Part shown: positions 17,035 to 25,202 of the stretch, in pieces
Position numbering within the stretch: the stretch's first letter is position 1
Layout: each line of letters starts with the position of its first letter
NCBI RefSeq assembly: GCF_052065695.1
Contig: NZ_JBQHTM010000013.1
Coordinates: 3,571-67,570 of the forward strand
Length of the DNA stretch: 64,000 bases
DNA from: Intestinimonas sp052065695
GTDB taxonomy: Bacteria; Bacillota; Clostridia; Oscillospirales; Oscillospiraceae
Direction of reading: 5' to 3'
Translations under genes and position numbers: made by a program
The notes under the pieces: generated by a model
Told to the model about the DNA's origin: nothing
The model's input: the letters and a program-made list of their open reading frames with translations, nothing else
The model's database searches: none

Positions 17035-17394
17035 TCAGTTGGGCTTCAGAATATCGCTCAGATCTACTTCCGCTGCGTCTTTCCACAGCCGCTCCAGATC
17101 ATAGAACTTTCTTGCCTCGTCCATGAAGAGGTGGACCACCACGGAGGAGAAATCCATGAGGATCCAGGTGCCGCCCCGGTGTCCCTCGATGTGGTGGGGC
17201 AGCTCGCCGTGCTCCTTCATCACCTTCTCGCACTCGTCGGCCAGTGCCTTCACCTGGGTGGTAGAGGTGGCGGTGCAGATGACAAAGTAGTCGGCCAGGG
17301 TGGTGAGGGCGCCGGTCTCCAGGACCTTGATGTCCAGGCCCTTCTTACTGTCCAGGGCTCCGGCGATGGTCAGTGCCATTTCCTTAGACGTCAT
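17035..17394 (-). CDS. rsfS: Ribosomal silencing factor RsfS
   Basis: A 119-residue Iojap/RsfS protein that binds uL14 on the large subunit and blocks subunit joining in starvation. Family marks are DIKVLETGALTTLADYFVI, the following CTATSTTQVKALAD, and GTWILMDFSSVVVHLFMDEARKFYDLERLW. It lies 21 bases after the first LCP gene and ends the long minus-strand block. Its place beside nadD matches the usual Firmicutes order. Confidence 0.95.
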   Translation of the reverse strand: MTSKEMALTIAGALDSKKGLDIKVLETGALTTLADYFVICTATSTTQVKALADECEKVMKEHGELPHHIEGHRGGTWILMDFSSVVVHLFMDEARKFYDLERLWKDAAEVDLSDILKPN

Positions 17395-17415
17395 AGACGT
17401 TCTCTCCTTTTTCGA

Positions 17416-18936
17416 TCATAAGATGGGGATGCCCTCGGGAGGGCCATCCTGATTGTCCGGCTTGGGGACAGGGGTGAGCACCGGGGTGGGTGTGGCCGCC
17501 GGCGTCTCAGACGGCTGGAGGCTGGGCTCCGCAGACGCCTCCGGCGTCTCGGACGGCTGCGCGGTGCTCTCCCCGCTTCCCGCATCAGGCGTGGTGCTGG
17601 GGGATTCTGACGGGGCCGGCGGCTCCGTCACCGACGGGGTGGTGGTCTCCTCCGGTGCGGCGGTCCCCTCCGGTGCAGTGGTCTCGGTCTCCACCGGCAT
17701 CTCGCTCTCGACGGGTGCCGGATTGGTGCTGGGCCGGCTGGACTGGGAGTGCACCTGGGAATTGTGGGTGGTGTCCTCCAGACGGCCGGTACTGGAACCG
17801 ATGGTGCCGTCGGAGTTCACATACATGATGTCCAGTTCCTTGGAGCTCAGATCCTCCAGATAGGGATTGAAGCACTCGTTCACCAGGTCCACCAGCTCGT
17901 CGGTGTTGGGCACCACGTAGGACAGCATGCCGCCGATACTGCGGCTCCATACCGACTTGTTGGTGCAGGGCATGGTGACGAAGTTCACGTTCTCCATCTC
18001 CAGGCCGCCAAAGATGGCCCGCTGACCGAACCAGAGGAGATTCTGGACGGTAAGGTTGGTGGTGACGTTTTTGTTAAAGACCTCCGCCAGCTGCTGGATC
18101 TTGGTCACGTTCTTAATCTGCAGGCACTGCTCCACCACCGCCTTCAGGAATGCCTGCTGGGTCTTGATGCGGCCCAGGTCACCGTCAGGGTAGCCGTAGC
18201 GCATGTCGTTGTCGTGGCGATAGCGAATGACCCCCATGGCGGCCTCACCGTCCAAAAGCTGATAGCCCTTGTTGATATGGATGTGAAGGTCCTGGGTGGG
18301 ATCGTCATAGTTCATGTTCCGGGGCACATCAAACCACACGCCGCCGATGGCGTCCACCAGCTCGCCCACGGCATCCCACTCCACTACCACCTGGAAGTCG
18401 GGCACAAAGCCCACCAGCTGGCTGATCTCCTTATCCAGGGCGTCGATGCCGTCATCTCCGCCACCGGCATAGTTGTAGACCGAGTTGATCTTTTTAATAT
18501 CCCAGGACACATTGACCATGGTATCCCGGGGGATGCTCATGACGTTAAGCTTCTGGTTGGGCACGTCGTAGGAGGCCACCAGGATGGTGTCGGTGTTGCC
18601 ACCTCCCCCCGTATCCCGGCCGATGACCAGGAAGGTGAAGAAGTCCTCCTTCCGTCCGCTGCCGTACACGCTGGGGGTCTCGGTATCGGCCTCGCCGTCC
18701 TCCGTGGACACCTCTGGCCGCCCGCCGCTCTGGGAGATGTCCGGCTTGACGAACAGCAGCTTGGAGGCCGCAAAGCCAATCACCGCCAGGGCGGCCAATA
18801 CCGTGACGATAATATACACCGCCCGCATAGCCTTCTGCTTGGGTGTAAGTTTCTTGCGCGGCCTCTTTGGGGACTTCGGCTCTGTGCTGCCGGCCAAGCG
18901 GCTGCCGCCCTTTTTCTGTTCTCTCTCTGAGGTCAT
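17416..18936 (-). CDS. LytR-CpsA-Psr (LCP) family protein, copy A
   Basis: A 506-residue LCP phosphotransferase, a family that attaches anionic polymers to peptidoglycan from lipid carriers. It has a basic cytosolic N-terminus, a single membrane anchor (about residues 37-58) and an extracellular LCP domain with VIGRDTGGGGNTDTILVAS, MSIPRDTMVNV and YRHDNDMRYG. A Ser/Thr/Pro/Glu tail runs from about residue 395 to the end, probably spanning the wall. The ATG at 18936 follows AAAGGA. Copy B, of the same architecture, lies directly upstream. Confidence 0.92.
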   Translation of the reverse strand: MTSEREQKKGGSRLAGSTEPKSPKRPRKKLTPKQKAMRAVYIIVTVLAALAVIGFAASKLLFVKPDISQSGGRPEVSTEDGEADTETPSVYGSGRKEDFFTFLVIGRDTGGGGNTDTILVASYDVPNQKLNVMSIPRDTMVNVSWDIKKINSVYNYAGGGDDGIDALDKEISQLVGFVPDFQVVVEWDAVGELVDAIGGVWFDVPRNMNYDDPTQDLHIHINKGYQLLDGEAAMGVIRYRHDNDMRYGYPDGDLGRIKTQQAFLKAVVEQCLQIKNVTKIQQLAEVFNKNVTTNLTVQNLLWFGQRAIFGGLEMENVNFVTMPCTNKSVWSRSIGGMLSYVVPNTDELVDLVNECFNPYLEDLSSKELDIMYVNSDGTIGSSTGRLEDTTHNSQVHSQSSRPSTNPAPVESEMPVETETTAPEGTAAPEETTTPSVTEPPAPSESPSTTPDAGSGESTAQPSETPEASAEPSLQPSETPAATPTPVLTPVPKPDNQDGPPEGIPIL

Positions 18937-19048
18937 GTGCGTCGTCCTTTCACAATGTCCCCGGTCCATGTGCCGTCAAATTGGGACTGATTTCTCGCGA
19001 TTCGTCCTGTAAGATACCATAATTTCTTTGAAAATGCAACCATCTTCC

Positions 19049-20629
19049 TCAGGCGGCCGGTACCTCGGGCGGCGTAAAAATCGGAATCCCGATGTCACCA
19101 GGGGACGTCGCCCCGTCGGAAGGGGTCTCCACAGGGACCTGGGAGGGGACGGAGGTCTCCTCAGGGGCGGTGCTGACGACCGGGGCCTGGGTCTCCGCCG
19201 GTGGAGTAGTGTTTTCCGGCGTCCCGGTCCCGGTAGAGGTCTCGGTGGCCGCCGGCGGCACCGTCTCCGTGGGCGTCGCCGTTTCAGCGGGCGGTACACT
19301 CTCCGTGGGTGTGCCGCTCTGGCTGGGCAGAGGGCTCTCCGTGGGCGTCTCCGCCGGCGGCTCAGTCTCGGCGGGAGGTTTTGTCTCCGCCGGCTTCAGA
19401 GAGTTGTAGTAGGCCGCGTTGGCCCTGCTGTCCTTGATGGCTCCGCGGGTGGCGGCGATGGAACCGTCGGAATTTTTATAGACGATGTTCAGGTTGGCCT
19501 TGGTCACGTCAGTGAGGTAGGGGTTGAAGTCCTCATTGACCAGCTCCACGATCTCACTTGCGTAGGGGAATACATAGGACTCATTCCGGCCGATGGAGTA
19601 GCTCCAGAAGTAGCCGTTGTAGTTGGCGGGCATGGTGACGAAGCTGACGCTGTCCGTCCGCAGTCCCCCCTGGATGGCCGACTTGGCCAGCCACAACAGG
19701 TTGGGGATGGTGAGGTCGGTCTCAACGTTCTCCACAAAAATGTTTACCAGATCGGGGATGTGGGAGACCACCGAGGGCTGGAGGAGCTTTTCCGCAATGG
19801 CCATCAGCAGGTCCTGCTGGACCTGGATGCGGCCGATGTCGCCCTGGTTATAGATGCCTGGGGCGCCGTTGTTGTTCTTGCGGAACCGGAGGACCTGCAT
19901 GACCTGCTCCCCATCCAGGTGCTGGAAGCCCTTGTTGATGTGGATGTGGAGGTCCTGGGTGGGGTCGTCGTAGTTCATGTTCACGGGGACATCGAAGTCC
20001 ACCCCGCCGATGGCGGTGGCCAGCTTGCCCACCGCCTCCCACTCCACCACGATGTGGAAATCGGGGGCAAAGCCGATGGTGTCGGACACGGTGTCCATCA
20101 GGGCCGCCATACCCTTCTCGCCGCCACCGGCGTAGTTGTAGACCGAGTTGATCTTCTTAATGTCCCAGGACTTGTTGACGATGGTGTCCCGGGGAATGCT
20201 CATGGCGTTGAGCTCCTGGTTCTTCACGTCGTAGGAGACCACCATGATGGTGTCGGTATTGCCGCCGCCCCCCGTGTCACGGCCCACCAGCAGGAAGGTG
20301 TAATAGTCCTCCTTCCGACCGGCCGCCGCCAGGTCCGGGGCCTCGTCTCCAGTAATCTCAGGAGATTCGCTGGACTCCGTCGGCGCGATGCTCTCTGTGG
20401 GTTTGGGGTCTGTCTTGACGGGGATTTCCGGCTTGACAAAGAGGAACTGGGACACCGCGAAAACCACCACTACCAGGGCGGCCAGGATGGTGATGATGAG
20501 ATAGACTGCCCGGAGGGCCTTTTGCTTGGGCGTCAGGGTCTTTTTCGGCTGTTTGGGAGACGTTTGACTCTGGTCTCCTTTTTTGGGCAGGTGCTTGCCG
20601 CCATTTCTGTTCTCTTTCTCCGGGTTCAT
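19049..20629 (-). CDS. LytR-CpsA-Psr (LCP) family protein, copy B
   Basis: A 526-residue paralogue of the next gene, sharing the basic leader LTPKQKALRAVYLIITILAA, one membrane anchor and the LCP core (LVGRDTGGGGNTDTIMVVS, MSIPRDTIVNKSWDIKKINS). Its Pro/Thr/Glu-rich tail differs in sequence and length from copy A but ends in the same GIPI motif. The ATG overlaps the TGA of nadD-yqeK (TGATG), so translation is coupled. A tandem duplication with divergence concentrated in the tail is the simplest explanation. Confidence 0.92.
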   Translation of the reverse strand: MNPEKENRNGGKHLPKKGDQSQTSPKQPKKTLTPKQKALRAVYLIITILAALVVVVFAVSQFLFVKPEIPVKTDPKPTESIAPTESSESPEITGDEAPDLAAAGRKEDYYTFLLVGRDTGGGGNTDTIMVVSYDVKNQELNAMSIPRDTIVNKSWDIKKINSVYNYAGGGEKGMAALMDTVSDTIGFAPDFHIVVEWEAVGKLATAIGGVDFDVPVNMNYDDPTQDLHIHINKGFQHLDGEQVMQVLRFRKNNNGAPGIYNQGDIGRIQVQQDLLMAIAEKLLQPSVVSHIPDLVNIFVENVETDLTIPNLLWLAKSAIQGGLRTDSVSFVTMPANYNGYFWSYSIGRNESYVFPYASEIVELVNEDFNPYLTDVTKANLNIVYKNSDGSIAATRGAIKDSRANAAYYNSLKPAETKPPAETEPPAETPTESPLPSQSGTPTESVPPAETATPTETVPPAATETSTGTGTPENTTPPAETQAPVVSTAPEETSVPSQVPVETPSDGATSPGDIGIPIFTPPEVPAA

Positions 20630-21843
20630 CAGGTCCGTCCTTTCAGGAAATCTCTCGCCTGGAGGGTGTTGGTGTGCACGGGGCCCCCCCGCTCTTCCAT
20701 GTCCTGGATGGTCAGCTCACAGCCCAGGAGCAGAGCTTCGTCAATGTCTGTGTAGGCCAGCCGCCGCAGCTCCTCCAGCCCCTCGAAGTCGGACCGGGAG
20801 GGCTCGATGTAGTCGGCCAGATAGAGCACCTTGGAGAGGAGGTCCATGTCCGCCTTGCCGGTGGTGTGCCAGTAGATGGCGTTGCACACCTCCTCCGGCT
20901 CGCCGAACACGTGCCGGGCGATGGCGGCGCCGGTCTTGGAGTGGAGGAGCTTCACCGCCACCCGCTCCAGCTCGTCCAGCTGGATGTGGTACTGCTCGCA
21001 CAGGGCCAGCTGTTCCTCCAGATCCAGGTACTTGGTGCAGTCGTGGAGGATGCCCGCCCGGCGGGCCAGGTGGGTGTCGGCGCCCCAGCGCTGGGCCAAG
21101 CGTACCGCCTCCTCCTCGCAGCCCCGGATGTGGGGGATGCGCTTGGCCTTCACCATGGAGAGAGATGCGCAGCGGAGGTCGTCGTCATCCAGGTGCTTGA
21201 GATCGGCCTTCACGTCATAGAGCCCATTGCGGAGGATATAGCCGTAGACCTGGCACCAGAGGGCGTCCCGCACCTGGGCCCGGTCGGTGTCCAGCAGAGC
21301 CCGGACCTGGGTGGAGGAGAGGTCGATGATCTGGGGCAGCTCCACCACCGCCACCCGGGCGCCGAAGCGCTCCTGGAGGTAATGGCCCTGGGTCTTCAGC
21401 AGCTCTCCGGCGTCCGACTCCCGCCGGGCAAAGGCGGCGATGCCGGCCAGGGCGGTGATCCGCTCCGGGTTCCGCCAGTTCTGAAGGGTAAGGAACATGT
21501 CCGTCCCCATGAGGAGCCACAGCTCGTCATCGGGATAGCGCCGGCGCAGCTCCTCCAGGGTGTCCACCGTGTAGCTCTTGCCCTGACGGGAGAGCTCCAG
21601 ACCGTCGGCCTGGGCCAGGCCGGGCCGCCCCATCTCCAGGCAGACGCCGTCCGCCATCAGGGCTGTCATGGCCAACCGGTCCTCCGCCGGCACGGCCTCC
21701 GGCGGCAGCGCCTTGTGGGGCGGGATGGCCACCGGCACGAACAGGATCTTGTCCAGCTCCAGCAGAGCCGCCGCCGCCCGGGCCGCCTCCATATGCCCCA
21801 GGTGGGGTGGGTCAAAGGTTCCGCCATACACGCCGATCTTCAT
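20629..21843 (-). CDS. nadD: NadD-YqeK fusion: nicotinate-nucleotide adenylyltransferase plus HD-domain Ap4A hydrolase
   Basis: A 404-residue two-domain protein. Residues 1 to about 205 are NadD, which adenylates nicotinate mononucleotide in NAD synthesis: GVYGGTFDPPHLGHM (nucleotidyltransferase HxGH), LLMGTDMFLTLQNW and IDLSSTQVR. Residues about 215-390 form an HD domain of the YqeK type (KRIPHIRGCEEEA, AGILHDCTKYL, LLHSKTGAAIA, LADYIEPSRS). That family hydrolyses diadenosine tetraphosphate symmetrically. In many Firmicutes nadD and yqeK are separate neighbours; here one frame covers both. ATG at 21843 follows GAGGAG at good spacing; a GTG at 21852 is less likely. Confidence 0.93.
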   Translation of the reverse strand: MKIGVYGGTFDPPHLGHMEAARAAAALLELDKILFVPVAIPPHKALPPEAVPAEDRLAMTALMADGVCLEMGRPGLAQADGLELSRQGKSYTVDTLEELRRRYPDDELWLLMGTDMFLTLQNWRNPERITALAGIAAFARRESDAGELLKTQGHYLQERFGARVAVVELPQIIDLSSTQVRALLDTDRAQVRDALWCQVYGYILRNGLYDVKADLKHLDDDDLRCASLSMVKAKRIPHIRGCEEEAVRLAQRWGADTHLARRAGILHDCTKYLDLEEQLALCEQYHIQLDELERVAVKLLHSKTGAAIARHVFGEPEEVCNAIYWHTTGKADMDLLSKVLYLADYIEPSRSDFEGLEELRRLAYTDIDEALLLGCELTIQDMEERGGPVHTNTLQARDFLKGRT

Positions 21844-21971
21844 TGTGAACACTCCTCTCCCCTTGACTGTTCTTCCAGATTCCGCTGTGTGGGCTTTTTC
21901 GCGTCCGGTCTGCGCGGATACTCCTTTAGACGCTCCGGACCGTGAAATCGTTTTCCGATTTTCCGAAAAAA

Positions 21972-22292
21972 TCAGTTCTGCCGCTTGTCCTTCACCAGCA
22001 CGATCCGGTCCTTCTTGTCCTTGTTATGACTTTGACGATATAATACAAACTTTGTTCCGATGACCTGGACCACCTCGCTGCGGGTGGCTTTGGCCAGGTC
22101 CTCGGCGGCCTCCCGGGCGGTGAGCATGGAGTTCTCCAGCACCTTGCCCTTGATGAGCTCCCGGGCCTCCAGGGCGTCGTCGGCCTGCTTGATGAGGTTG
22201 TCCCCCAGACCGTCCTTGCCCACGTGCAGAATGGTGTCGATGCCGTTTGCCAGGCCCCGAAGCTGGGCCCGCTGCTTGCTTGTCAGATCCAT
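21972..22292 (-). CDS. yhbY: YhbY/CRM-domain RNA-binding protein
   Basis: A 106-residue single CRM-domain protein associated with pre-50S particles. It shows LTSKQRAQLRGLANG, ILHVGKDGLGDNLIKQ (the GxxG-type loop), ALEARELIKGKVLENS and VVQVIGTKFVLYR. It carries a short basic tail (KDKKDRIVLVKDKRQN). It sits 20 bases after rdgB and before nadD, a standard Firmicutes arrangement. Confidence 0.95.
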   Translation of the reverse strand: MDLTSKQRAQLRGLANGIDTILHVGKDGLGDNLIKQADDALEARELIKGKVLENSMLTAREAAEDLAKATRSEVVQVIGTKFVLYRQSHNKDKKDRIVLVKDKRQN

Positions 22293-22312
22293 AATATCTC
22301 CTTAAAATCGTT

Positions 22313-22912
22313 TTATTTGCTCTGGCCGGACAGATAGTCGGCCAGCTTCTGCTGAAAGAGTTTCAACGCGTTCCCCCGGTGGGAGATGGCGTTCTTCTCC
22401 TCGGGACTGAGCTGGGCGAAGGTCTTTTTCTTCTCCGGCACGAAGAAGATGGGGTCGTAGCCGAAGCCGTTCTCCCCCTGGGGGGCGTAGGCCAGGGTGC
22501 CGGGGCACTCCCCACGGGCGGTGATGACGTCGCCGTTGGGCATGCACAGGGTGATGACCGAGACGAATTTGCACTTCCGGTCCAGCTGCCCCCGCATGTT
22601 CTCCAGCAGCAGGCGGTACCGGCCCACGTCGTCCAGGCCCTCCCCGCCGTACCGGGCGGAGTAGACCCCGGGGGCGCCGTTCAGGGCGTCCACGGACAGG
22701 CCGGAGTCGTCGGCGATGGCGGGGAGACCGCTGGCCTCCATGACGGCCCTGGCCTTCAGAAGGGAGTTCTCCTCAAAGGTGCTCCCCGTCTCCTCTACAC
22801 CTACGTCCACACCCACGTCGGACTCCAGGACCACCTCCACCCCCTGGGCAGAGAGGATGTCCCGCATCTCCACCAGCTTGTGCTGGTTCTTGCTGGCAAG
22901 CACCACTTTCAC
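22313..22912 (-). CDS. rdgB: XTP/dITP diphosphatase (RdgB/HAM1)
   Basis: A 199-residue house-cleaning enzyme that hydrolyses non-canonical purine triphosphates (dITP, XTP) to monophosphates. Diagnostic segments are VLASKNQHKLVEM, TFEENSLLKARAV, PAIADDSGLSVDAL, GVYSARYGGE, GECPGTLAYAPQGENGFGYD and SHRGNALK. It lies three bases after rph, with which it commonly pairs. Confidence 0.96.
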   Translation of the reverse strand: MKVVLASKNQHKLVEMRDILSAQGVEVVLESDVGVDVGVEETGSTFEENSLLKARAVMEASGLPAIADDSGLSVDALNGAPGVYSARYGGEGLDDVGRYRLLLENMRGQLDRKCKFVSVITLCMPNGDVITARGECPGTLAYAPQGENGFGYDPIFFVPEKKKTFAQLSPEEKNAISHRGNALKLFQQKLADYLSGQSK

Positions 22913-22915
22913 GGC

Positions 22916-23632
22916 TCAGCCCTCCAGCGCCTTGGCCTGGAAGGTCATGACCTCCCGGATGCCCTTGGCGCACAGGTCCACCAGATCCCGCTGCTCCTGA
23001 ACGGTGAAGGCCCGGCCCTCGCCGGTACCCTGGAGCTCCACAATGCCGCCCTCGCCGGTCATGACACAGTTGAGGTCCACCTGGGCGGAGGAGTCCTCCT
23101 CATAGCACAGGTCCAGCAGCAGCTGGTCGTGGACGATGCCGGCGGAGATGGCGGCCACCGGGGTGATGATGGGATTCTCGGCCAGGACGCCCTGGGCCAT
23201 CAGCTTCTTCACCGCCAGGGCCAGGGCCACATAGCCGCCGGTGACGCTGGCGGTACGGGTGCCGCCGTCCCCCTGGAGCACGTCGCAGTCGATGTTGATG
23301 GTGCGCTCCCCCAGCTTCTTCATGTCCACCGCAGCCCGGAGGGCACGGCCCACCAGGCGCTGGATCTCCGCCGACCGGGGAGAGAGCTTCAGCTTGGAGA
23401 TATCCCGCTTGCTCCGCTCCCGGTTGGCCCGGGGCAGCATGGAGTACTCGGCGGTGACCCAGCCCTCCCCTTCCGGGACATGGGGCGGGGTCTTTTCCTC
23501 CACAGAGGCGGTGCACAGCACCATGGTGTTGCCGCAGCGGATGAGGCAGGAGCCCTCCGCGAATTTGTTAAAGCCGGGGGTGATCTCAATGGGCCGGAGC
23601 TGATCCCAGGCCCGTCCGTCGATCCTTGCCAT
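22916..23632 (-). CDS. rph: Ribonuclease PH
   Basis: A 238-residue phosphorolytic 3'-5' exoribonuclease that trims tRNA 3' ends. It opens with RIDGRAWDQLRPIEITPGF and has RSAEIQRLVGRALRAAVDMK, TINIDCDVLQGDGGTRTASV and the active-site region GIVHDQLLLDLCYEEDS. The length is that of the family. It lies about 48 bases after ftsY and directly before rdgB. Confidence 0.97.
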   Translation of the reverse strand: MARIDGRAWDQLRPIEITPGFNKFAEGSCLIRCGNTMVLCTASVEEKTPPHVPEGEGWVTAEYSMLPRANRERSKRDISKLKLSPRSAEIQRLVGRALRAAVDMKKLGERTINIDCDVLQGDGGTRTASVTGGYVALALAVKKLMAQGVLAENPIITPVAAISAGIVHDQLLLDLCYEEDSSAQVDLNCVMTGEGGIVELQGTGEGRAFTVQEQRDLVDLCAKGIREVMTFQAKALEG

Positions 23633-23680
23633 GTTTCGATTCCTCCAAAATCAAGGCCGTATGGCCGTTATTGTGATGGA

Positions 23681-24547
23681 TTACACCAGCGCCTCGGTGA
23701 AGCCCTCGGCGTCGAAGGGGCGCAGGTCCTCGATGCCCTCGCCCAGACCCACATACTTCACGGGGATCTGGAGGGTGTCGGCGATGGCCACGGTGATACC
23801 GCCCTTGGCGGTGCCGTCCAGCTTGGTGAGGACGATGCCGGTGACGCCGGCGGCCTCCCGGAACTGTTTGGCCTGGATAAGGCCGTTCTGGCCGGTGGTG
23901 GCGTCCAGCACCAGCAGGGTCTCCTTGGCGCAGTCGGGGAGCTCCCGGTCGATGATGCGGGAGATCTTATTGAGCTCATTCATCAGATTCTGCTTGTTGT
24001 GAAGCCGTCCGGCGGTGTCCACCAGGATGACGTCGCTGTTCCGGGCCTTGGCGGCGGTCACCGCGTCAAAGACCACCGAGGCGGGATCGGCCCCCTCGTG
24101 CTGCTTGACGATCTCCACCCCCGCCCGCTGGGACCAGATGGTGAGCTGGTCGGCGGCGGCGGCCCGGAAGGTGTCGCCGGCACAGAGGAGGACCTTCTTC
24201 CCCTGGGCCTTCAGGGTAGCGGCCAGCTTGCCGATGGTGGTAGTCTTGCCCACGCCGTTGACGCCGATGAAGAGGATCACCGAGGGGCGGGTGGAGAGGT
24301 CCAGCCCCTGGTCTCCCACCGTCAGCATGTCCTGGAGCACCCGGCGTAGGCAATTACGGACCTCTTCCTTGTCCTTGAGCTTCTCGCTCTTCACCCGGCG
24401 CTTGAGCTCCTCCACCGCCTTGAGGGTGGTGTCCATACCCATATCGGACAGGATGAGGGTCTCCTCCAGCTCATCGTAGAAGTCATCGTCGATGGCGGAG
24501 AAGCCCGCAAAAATGTTCAGCTTTTTGATTTTGTCAAAAAATCCCAT
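23681..24547 (-). CDS. ftsY: Signal recognition particle receptor FtsY
   Basis: A 288-residue SRP GTPase that docks ribosome-SRP complexes at the membrane. The N domain (residues 1 to about 80) lacks the long acidic A region seen in E. coli. The G domain has GVNGVGKTTTIGKLA, DTFRAAAADQL, DTAGRLHNK and TKLDGTAKGG, ending in VGLGEGIEDLRPF. The ATG at 24547 (MGFFDKIKK) follows AGAGGAAG; the frame opens 12 codons earlier without a site. Pairing with smc is conserved in Firmicutes. Confidence 0.97.
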   Translation of the reverse strand: MGFFDKIKKLNIFAGFSAIDDDFYDELEETLILSDMGMDTTLKAVEELKRRVKSEKLKDKEEVRNCLRRVLQDMLTVGDQGLDLSTRPSVILFIGVNGVGKTTTIGKLAATLKAQGKKVLLCAGDTFRAAAADQLTIWSQRAGVEIVKQHEGADPASVVFDAVTAAKARNSDVILVDTAGRLHNKQNLMNELNKISRIIDRELPDCAKETLLVLDATTGQNGLIQAKQFREAAGVTGIVLTKLDGTAKGGITVAIADTLQIPVKYVGLGEGIEDLRPFDAEGFTEALV

Positions 24548-24569
24548 ATATTTCTTCCTCTTATTGATT

Positions 24570-24821
24570 TTATAGTTTTCCACCGCAGTGGGGACAGTAC
24601 TGGATGTTTCCCTCCCGGGTGGGAAGCCCCATCCCGCAGTGGGGACAGCGCCAGAACAACAGCACGATCACGCCACCGACTAATATGAGGGCCACCCCTA
24701 CAGCTGTCAGGATCATTGCCTGGGGGCCGATCATCCCAAGCAGCAGAAGCAGGAAGCCCGCGCCATAAAACACCCACATGATCTTTCGGGCGTTTCGGTG
24801 GTCCATGCGAAACTTTTTCAT
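24570..24821 (-). CDS. Small membrane protein with C-terminal zinc ribbon, copy 1
   Basis: An 83-residue protein with a basic start (MKKFRMDHRNARKIMW), two hydrophobic segments (about residues 17-55) and a C-terminal zinc ribbon with CPHCG repeated twice. The probable topology is two membrane helices with the ribbon in the cytosol. Its neighbour at 24835-25104 has the same plan, so this is a tandem paralogue pair set between smc and ftsY. Function unknown. Confidence 0.75.
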   Translation of the reverse strand: MKKFRMDHRNARKIMWVFYGAGFLLLLLGMIGPQAMILTAVGVALILVGGVIVLLFWRCPHCGMGLPTREGNIQYCPHCGGKL

Positions 24822-24834
24822 GCCTTTCCTCCGG

Positions 24835-25104
24835 TCATCTCAAACTTTTTCCACAGTAGGGGCAGTATTCCATTTCTCCGTCCCAGATCGTCCTCCTGCC
24901 GGGCAGCCGCCGCTCACAGTAGGGGCAGCGCCAGAACAGCATAGACAGGACCCCACCGACCAACAGCAGCAGCCCGTCCACGATCAGGATGGGGACCAGA
25001 GCCTTGGGGTTGAGCACGATGATCAGCGACACCACAACGATGACCCAGCATAAAGGCCCCGTGATTTTTCTCACATTCCGATGGTCGATATGGAACTTTT
25101 TCAT
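24835..25104 (-). CDS. Small membrane protein with C-terminal zinc ribbon, copy 2
   Basis: An 89-residue paralogue of the next gene: MKKFHIDHRNVRKITG, two hydrophobic segments and two CPYC pairs at the C-terminus (WRCPYCERRLP and YCPYCGKSL). ATG at 25104 was chosen because it aligns with copy 1's start; the frame opens ten codons earlier. It lies about 98 bases after smc. Function unknown; the fixed place between two housekeeping genes argues that it is expressed with them. Confidence 0.75.
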   Translation of the reverse strand: MKKFHIDHRNVRKITGPLCWVIVVVSLIIVLNPKALVPILIVDGLLLLVGGVLSMLFWRCPYCERRLPGRRTIWDGEMEYCPYCGKSLR

Positions 25105-25202
25105 GCGTTTCCCCTCCATTTCGCACCAGATCAATGCTCAATGGCTGTCTCACTGTTTCCGTTCTTCTCTATGCCGTTCAGGTTGATGGTCAGGAGAATA
25201 CT

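Noticed and set aside
16859..17086. N-terminal extension of the XRE regulator
   Set aside because: It would run over the rsfS terminator region and place 76 unrelated residues before the HTH; the internal ATG at 16858 has a proper ribosome site.
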